DNA of 47,541 nt, from the NCBI GenBank assembly GCA_934359255.1, contig CAKRLG010000018.1, positions 1 to 47,541 of the forward strand, given 5' to 3'. Shown one piece after another: positions 42,918 to 47,541 of the stretch; position 1 is the stretch's first letter, and every line of letters begins with the position of its first letter. The position numbers and the translations under genes are program-made. This DNA is from an uncultured Ruminococcus sp. (GTDB lineage: Bacteria > Bacillota > Clostridia > Lachnospirales > Lachnospiraceae). The notes below the pieces were generated by a model that worked only from the letters and a program-made list of their open reading frames with translations, did not search any database and was not told where the DNA came from.

Positions 42918-43822
42918 CATCCAAAACAAACGATTCCTGTAATGAAGAAAACTGCAGATGGAATTGCAATTTTAAGTACTGTGCGATCCATCTGTTCTTT
43001 CGGGAAAAACGGTCGTTTTACATTATCCCGTTTGTGTAACAGATAATTGCCCAGGTACATTCCGAAAGGAACAGCTGCTCCAAGGATCAGATAAACACCG
43101 ATGGAAACCAGAGGAATCGTCATGGTTCCGTCAGTATCGGTAAGCTGATCTTGTGCCTGCTGTAGCTGAGAAGATTTCAGAAGAAATTCCTGCAGCACTA
43201 TAGGAACCAGATTATTTATCATATGAAATGCGGAGGAATATACCATATTCTCTGTCTCCAGCATAATATAGGACATAACTGCTCCCAGGATCGCGGTAGG
43301 CAGGAAACGAAGCGGGTTTGCATGAAAGAGACCAAAATAGATGCCCATGATCAGAACGACAAGCCATTCTTTTCGGATACGGTACATGGTATGAATGATC
43401 ACACCGCGGTGAACCGCTTCCTCACAGATTGCCGGAAGCAGCGCAACTACAATCACAGATACCCAAAAAGGTACGCTGTAGATCACATCATTCAGTCCCT
43501 CGTTGATTGTCTCCATTTCTCCTGGAAATAAGCGATATTGGATCAGTGATACCACCATTGCAAGTATATAGGACGAAATCCACATCAAAATGGTTCCTAA
43601 CATTGGCAGTCCTTCCGGAGAATGCACCGGAAACAGAGAGCGCAGGGAATACCCCATCACTTTTGCAAATAGCAGTGCCAGAATCAATAAAATAATTTCT
43701 GTAGCGGCCACACCATACAGTCCGAAATAAGACTGCAGCGGTACACAGACTACAAAAAACACAATCATAATTAACAGAAAAAATGCGGCTCCGTGCCACG
43801 GTTTTAAAGTTTTCTCTCGCAT
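42890..43822 (-). CDS. CPBP family intramembrane glutamic protease
   Basis: A 310-residue membrane protein with about eight spans. The CPBP/Rce1-type motifs are CEEAVHRG (paired Glu and Arg) and GLFHANPLRF (His), followed by LGAVMSYIMLETENMVYSSAFHM-type sequence holding the last ligand region. Such proteases may process prenylated or bacteriocin-like peptides or regulate membrane proteins; the substrate here is unknown. The ATG follows GGGAGAATAA and begins three bases after rng, so it is co-transcribed with rng. Confidence 0.88.
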   Translation of the reverse strand: MREKTLKPWHGAAFFLLIMIVFFVVCVPLQSYFGLYGVAATEIILLILALLFAKVMGYSLRSLFPVHSPEGLPMLGTILMWISSYILAMVVSLIQYRLFPGEMETINEGLNDVIYSVPFWVSVIVVALLPAICEEAVHRGVIIHTMYRIRKEWLVVLIMGIYFGLFHANPLRFLPTAILGAVMSYIMLETENMVYSSAFHMINNLVPIVLQEFLLKSSQLQQAQDQLTDTDGTMTIPLVSIGVYLILGAAVPFGMYLGNYLLHKRDNVKRPFFPKEQMDRTVLKIAIPSAVFFITGIVCFGCGIYFESVL

Positions 43823-43825
43823 AGT

Positions 43826-45046
43826 TTATTCTCCCTTCTTCAGCTGGAGCAGCTGTTCTGCAAGGGTTTTGGATGACTTTTTCCGGGTGATCTCCATGAT
43901 GCCGAGAGCGGTTACATCCACAACTACGGTCTGCATCGGGTCCGATCTGACCAGTGAGCCCATGTATTGGAGCAATTCAGACTGGTCATTGGTATTTTTC
44001 ATATTAATAAAGTCAACCAGAATCATACCTGACAGATTACGAAGCCGGAGCTGCCTTGCAATTTCCAGGGCAGCTTCCCGGTTGATCTGTTTATAATTTT
44101 CTTCGGCATCTTTTTTACTGCTGTGTTTACCGGTGTTGACATCGATGGCAACAAAGGCTTCTGTCTGCTGAATTACCAGAAATCCACCGGATTTTAACCA
44201 GATTTTCTCCTGAAGTGCCTGATCGAGCTCCCGTTCAAGATTATAGAGCCTTGCAAGCGGCAGCAGGGAATCTTCGTAATATTCAATTGTGCACATCGAT
44301 GCAACCGGAATATCCTGACGGGAAACACATAGTTCTTCATACAGCGTCTTCTGGTCAGTGATGATTTTTTCTGTTTCTTTCCAGTGCACATCTTTCAGAA
44401 TGGATGCAGTGATAGATTCTCCTTTGGAAAGCTTTGTATAGCACGGTGTGTGCAGTGCTTTCTGATACAGCTGTGTAAACCGTGCTTCCAGTGACCGCAG
44501 TTCCTCTTTCAGCTCTTCGGCAGAAGCCAGCGCACCATTGGTTCGAAGAATAATGCCGTAAGAGCAGTTCTCCGGCAACAGCTCTTCAAGAAGTTCTTTT
44601 AACTCTTCCCGTTTTTCAGCCGGAATCTTCGTGGAAATACCGAGGGTGCGGTTTCCCGTTGTGAGTACCAGATATTTCCCGGTAAAATTCAGGTTTGAAG
44701 ACACACAGGGCGCTTTTGTTTTTATCGCTTCTCTGGTCACCTGCACCAGAAGTTCGTCACCTGCTCGTAATGCAGCCGTTTTTTTCGGCGTTGTGTAAAG
44801 AAAATTACTTTCTTTGGTATAAGGAAAATAACAGCTGGTACGGTTTTCAATCTCCACGAAAGCACCTTTGATATCTGGCAGCACCTTCTGTACTTTTCCT
44901 ACATGGATGCTTCCAAGCAGGCGTTCTCCCTGTGGATCTTCCAGACAGATCCGGCTGATTTTTCCGTTTGACTGCCAGGCAGCTACCCGGCAGTCTGTTC
45001 CGTGATAACAGAGAGTGGTAATGATAACACGTTCCATTTTATACAA
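43826..45046 (-). CDS. Ribonuclease E/G family protein (short form)
   Basis: A 406-residue RNase E/G. The S1 domain is at about residues 38-125 (GSIHVGKVQKVLPDIKGAFV). The catalytic metal ligands are Asp302 (AFVAIDVNTGKHSSKK) and Asp345 (ILVDFINMKN). It ends soon after VDVTALGIMEITRKK and lacks the CPxCxG zinc-link that joins dimers in E. coli RNase E. The TTG start has GGGAG at six bases and overlaps the previous gene; an ATG at 45037 is the alternative. Being next to rplU-type genes fits a role in rRNA maturation. Confidence 0.9.
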   Translation of the reverse strand: MYKMERVIITTLCYHGTDCRVAAWQSNGKISRICLEDPQGERLLGSIHVGKVQKVLPDIKGAFVEIENRTSCYFPYTKESNFLYTTPKKTAALRAGDELLVQVTREAIKTKAPCVSSNLNFTGKYLVLTTGNRTLGISTKIPAEKREELKELLEELLPENCSYGIILRTNGALASAEELKEELRSLEARFTQLYQKALHTPCYTKLSKGESITASILKDVHWKETEKIITDQKTLYEELCVSRQDIPVASMCTIEYYEDSLLPLARLYNLERELDQALQEKIWLKSGGFLVIQQTEAFVAIDVNTGKHSSKKDAEENYKQINREAALEIARQLRLRNLSGMILVDFINMKNTNDQSELLQYMGSLVRSDPMQTVVVDVTALGIMEITRKKSSKTLAEQLLQLKKGE

Positions 45047-45755
45047 TCACATCTCCCAACGCTTCCAGGGATACCAGCTGTGGGATCTCCTCTTCACCGC
45101 GGTCGGCATAGACTTCTTCCCGGTGGATCATCAGTGCAAATGGTTCCAGTTCGATTCCGAGGAATTTTGCGAATGCTTCCATCACTAATTCCGGTTTCAG
45201 GTTGTGAACACTTCCCTGGGAAAGCTGCATCCGGATTTTGTCACCGCGCAGTTCCAGTTTGTAGATCCACGGTTTGATATCGGTGATTTTCTCGCTTCGT
45301 TTTGTCTTTCTGAGGATCTCGATGATATCCTGTGAAAAAAATGCTTCCAGCTGTCCGTTTTTCCACTCGACAGAGGGTTCTTTTCCTTCGCGGAATGTTA
45401 CAGTATAGTCAGCCGCTGCTACCAGAGACATGCAGGCACTTGCCTTTCCGTCCGGGATCTGACGGACACTAATGACTTTCATTCCCTCTGCCATCGTTGC
45501 ATTTAATCGGTCCTCCATTTCTTTGGAAGACATAGACCCGTCTGTCAGTTCCATATCAAAATATTCCCCGGCACTGGTGACACCAACGCCGAGAGGAGCC
45601 GCAAACGACATGATCATATGTGGAGAAAATCCTCCGGAGAAAGCAATCGGAATATTGGCTCTTCGGATGGCTTTCTGAAAATAACGCATGATATCCAGGT
45701 GTCCGATGAACTTCATGGCCCCTTCTTTGGAAAATTTAACTCTTACTTTCAACAC
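45039..45755 (-). CDS. Radical-SAM-associated protein (TIGR03936/DUF2344)
   Basis: A 238-residue protein. KVRVKFSKEGAMKFIGHLD and AFSGGFSPHMIMSFAAPLGVG are the family signatures. It always pairs with a radical SAM protein, and in some genomes the two are fused. Function is unknown, though the context suggests tRNA or rRNA modification. The GTG start was chosen because GGAGGTGTAT lies directly before it; this gives a 20-base overlap with the radical SAM gene. Confidence 0.9.
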   Translation of the reverse strand: MLKVRVKFSKEGAMKFIGHLDIMRYFQKAIRRANIPIAFSGGFSPHMIMSFAAPLGVGVTSAGEYFDMELTDGSMSSKEMEDRLNATMAEGMKVISVRQIPDGKASACMSLVAAADYTVTFREGKEPSVEWKNGQLEAFFSQDIIEILRKTKRSEKITDIKPWIYKLELRGDKIRMQLSQGSVHNLKPELVMEAFAKFLGIELEPFALMIHREEVYADRGEEEIPQLVSLEALGDVIV

Positions 45756-47541
45756 ATACACCTCCCTGATATTTTGCTGCACCACAGCCGGAACACTGCA
45801 TACGGCAGTTCGGCGTTACGGTTTCTTCATGGGCATGTTTCCATTCACGTAACAGGAATTTCTTGGTGACACCGATATTAATGAAATCCCATGGGAAGAT
45901 CTCATCATCACTTCGTTCTCTGATGGTATAAAAATCAGTATCGATACCACATTCGGCAAATGCCTCTTTCCAGTATTCCGGATGGTAATATTCTGACCAG
46001 GCATCAAAGAGCGCACCGTGTTCATAAGCTTTCAGTATCGCATCCCCGACCTTACGATCACCACGAGCCAGGATACCTTCCAGAACGGTAACATCGGCTT
46101 CGTGCCAGTTGTAGCGGATACTTTTCTGATTCAGCTGTGCATGGATCTCTTCACGGACGATTCTTGCACGATCAAGGAATTCTTCTTCCCGGCACATTGG
46201 TGCCCACTGGAACGGGGTAAATGGCTTTGGAACAAAGAAAGAAGTACTTGCTGTGATCTGACATTTTCCGTTTCGCTGATCTTTCGGGATCTCGTAGTAA
46301 CGTTCCGCGATTTCTTCACAAAGATGAGCGATACCTTTCATATCATCCTCGGTTTCGGTAGGAAGTCCGAGCATAAAATACAGTTTTACTTTATTCCAGC
46401 CACCCTCAAAAGCTTTTCCGGCACCTTCCAGAATCACTTCCCGGGTCAGACCTTTGTTGATCACATCACGCAGTCTCTGGGAACCGGCTTCCGGTGCAAA
46501 TGTCAGACTGCTCTTTTTGATATCCTGTACTTTCTTCATAACATCCAGGGAGAATGCATCGATTCGAAGTGACGGAAGGGAAATATTTACGCCTCGTCTG
46601 TCGCATTCTTCCATCAGAAAATTCACCAGTTCCGGAAGCTGTGAATAGTCACTGGAACTTAAAGAACTCAGAGAAATCTCTTCGTGTCCGGTGGCATCCA
46701 GCATCTCAACGGCTTTCTGTTTTAAAAATTCTACATCACGCTCTCTGGTCGGACGGTAGAGCATACCTGCCTGACAGAAACGACATCCGCGGATACAGCC
46801 ACGCTGGATCTCCAGAACCACACGATCCTGTGTTGCCTTGATAAATGGCACAACCGGAGCTTTTGGATAATAGGTGTCTGTAATATCCATAACAATCTGT
46901 TTTTCGACAGATGCAGGAACGGACGCATCTGTTGGGGTGAAAGAAGCGATGGTTCCGTCTTCTTTATAACAGACCTCATACAATGCCGGTACATACAGCC
47001 CCGGAATCTGTGCCGCTTTCTTTAAAAATTCTATACGGCTGCTGCCTTTTGCCCGTTCTTCTTTATACAGATCCATCAGCTGAAAGTATACGGTTTCACC
47101 TTCTCCGATATAGAAAATATCAAAGAACTGCGCCAGCGGTTCCGGATTGTAGGTACATGGACCGCCACCGATCACAATCGGATCATCCCAGGTTCTCTTT
47201 TCAGCCAGCAGGGGAATCCCGGACAGATCCAGGATCTGTAAAATATTGGTATAACACATCTCATACTGGATCGTGATACCAAGGAAATCAAAATCCTTCA
47301 CCGGATCCTGAGATTCCAGTGCGAATAACGGGATCTTTTTGTCGCGCATCACTTTATCCATATCCGGCCACGGGGAATAAACCCTCTCACACCAGATATC
47401 CTCACGCTGGTTGAACATGTCATATAAGATCTGTATTCCAAGATGGGACATACCGATTTCGTATACATCCGGGAAACACATGGCAAACCGGACCGCAACT
47501 TCCGATTTGTCTTTCATCACTGCATTGACCTCGTTGCCGAT
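45736..47541 (-). CDS. TIGR03960 family radical SAM protein (partial, 5' end outside window)
   Basis: The frame runs off the right edge, so the N-terminus is missing; 601 residues remain. VRFAMCFPDVYEIGMSHLGI is the B12-binding-like N-terminal part. RGCIRGCRFCQAGMLYRPTR holds the CxxxCxxC cluster that binds 4Fe-4S and SAM. FAPEAGSQRLRDVINKGLT is typical of the radical SAM barrel. The C-terminus has a CxxxCxxCG cluster (NCRMQCSGCGA). It overlaps its partner gene by 20 bases. The reaction is not known. Confidence 0.93.
   Translation of the reverse strand: MGNEVNAVMKDKSEVAVRFAMCFPDVYEIGMSHLGIQILYDMFNQREDIWCERVYSPWPDMDKVMRDKKIPLFALESQDPVKDFDFLGITIQYEMCYTNILQILDLSGIPLLAEKRTWDDPIVIGGGPCTYNPEPLAQFFDIFYIGEGETVYFQLMDLYKEERAKGSSRIEFLKKAAQIPGLYVPALYEVCYKEDGTIASFTPTDASVPASVEKQIVMDITDTYYPKAPVVPFIKATQDRVVLEIQRGCIRGCRFCQAGMLYRPTRERDVEFLKQKAVEMLDATGHEEISLSSLSSSDYSQLPELVNFLMEECDRRGVNISLPSLRIDAFSLDVMKKVQDIKKSSLTFAPEAGSQRLRDVINKGLTREVILEGAGKAFEGGWNKVKLYFMLGLPTETEDDMKGIAHLCEEIAERYYEIPKDQRNGKCQITASTSFFVPKPFTPFQWAPMCREEEFLDRARIVREEIHAQLNQKSIRYNWHEADVTVLEGILARGDRKVGDAILKAYEHGALFDAWSEYYHPEYWKEAFAECGIDTDFYTIRERSDDEIFPWDFINIGVTKKFLLREWKHAHEETVTPNCRMQCSGCGAAKYQGGVCVESKS

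Overview
The window is a compact, AT-moderate stretch of a low-GC Firmicutes chromosome. It is almost certainly from Clostridia, family Lachnospiraceae (Blautia/Ruminococcus-like). This rests on gene content and order (mreBCD-PBP2-minDE-rodA-mgsA; ylmE-sepF-ylmH; the radical-SAM pair-rng-rplU-prp-rpmA-obgE-yhbY-nadD-yqeK-rsfS block), the Firmicutes-type L27 N-terminal propeptide with its Prp protease, a B. subtilis-type LexA operator, and strong GGAGG ribosome binding sites. The genus is an inference. No rRNA, tRNA, CRISPR array, insertion sequence or prophage was seen.

Layout. 1-1.5 kb: end of a sugar isomerase/epimerase gene and a Gfo/Idh/MocA oxidoreductase, separated by small palindromic repeats. 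1.6-7.7 kb: a promoter, a 144-bp nested-palindrome repeat lying in the leader, then mutS-mutL-miaA. 7.7-11.8 kb: a PLP lyase-like gene and two FAD oxidoreductases joined by ATGA overlaps. 11.9-21.8 kb: radC, then the cell-shape and division-site block mreB-mreC-mreD-PBP2-minD-minE-rodA-mgsA-dacA, ending in a terminator. 21.8-22.7 kb: a small P-loop protein and a convergent DUF378 membrane protein. 22.7-28.9 kb: a HlyD-like membrane protein, yggS/ylmE, sepF, ylmH, aroB, lspA and an RluD-type pseudouridine synthase. 28.9-33.8 kb: a cytidylate-kinase-like protein, a TtcA-like enzyme, an AI-2E/PerM family membrane protein, dtd, and a lone Xer-like tyrosine recombinase flanked by inverted repeats. 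33.8-36 kb: a prolyl-tRNA-editing-domain protein and an NCS2 nucleobase permease with unusual substrate-site residues. 36-37.4 kb: the SOS divergon yneA-lexA with four LexA boxes. 37.5-47.5 kb, minus strand: rsfS, yqeK, nadD, yhbY, obgE, rpmA, prp, rplU, degV, a CPBP protease, rng and the two radical-SAM-related genes (the last runs off the window).

How it fits together. Most genes are core functions: mismatch repair, elongasome and division-site placement, Z-ring assembly, ribosome maturation and the SOS response. The peptidoglycan genes form one co-directional run in which a cytoskeleton (MreB), its linkers (MreC/MreD), a transpeptidase (PBP2), a SEDS polymerase (RodA) and a DD-carboxypeptidase are made together with the Min system. 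The items most worth a second look are the modular repeat in the mutS leader, the recombinase with its flanking palindromes, the roughly 240-residue insertion in PBP2, and core enzymes with changed key residues (MgsA, MreB, NCS2 permease). I found no clear, wholly new multi-gene system.
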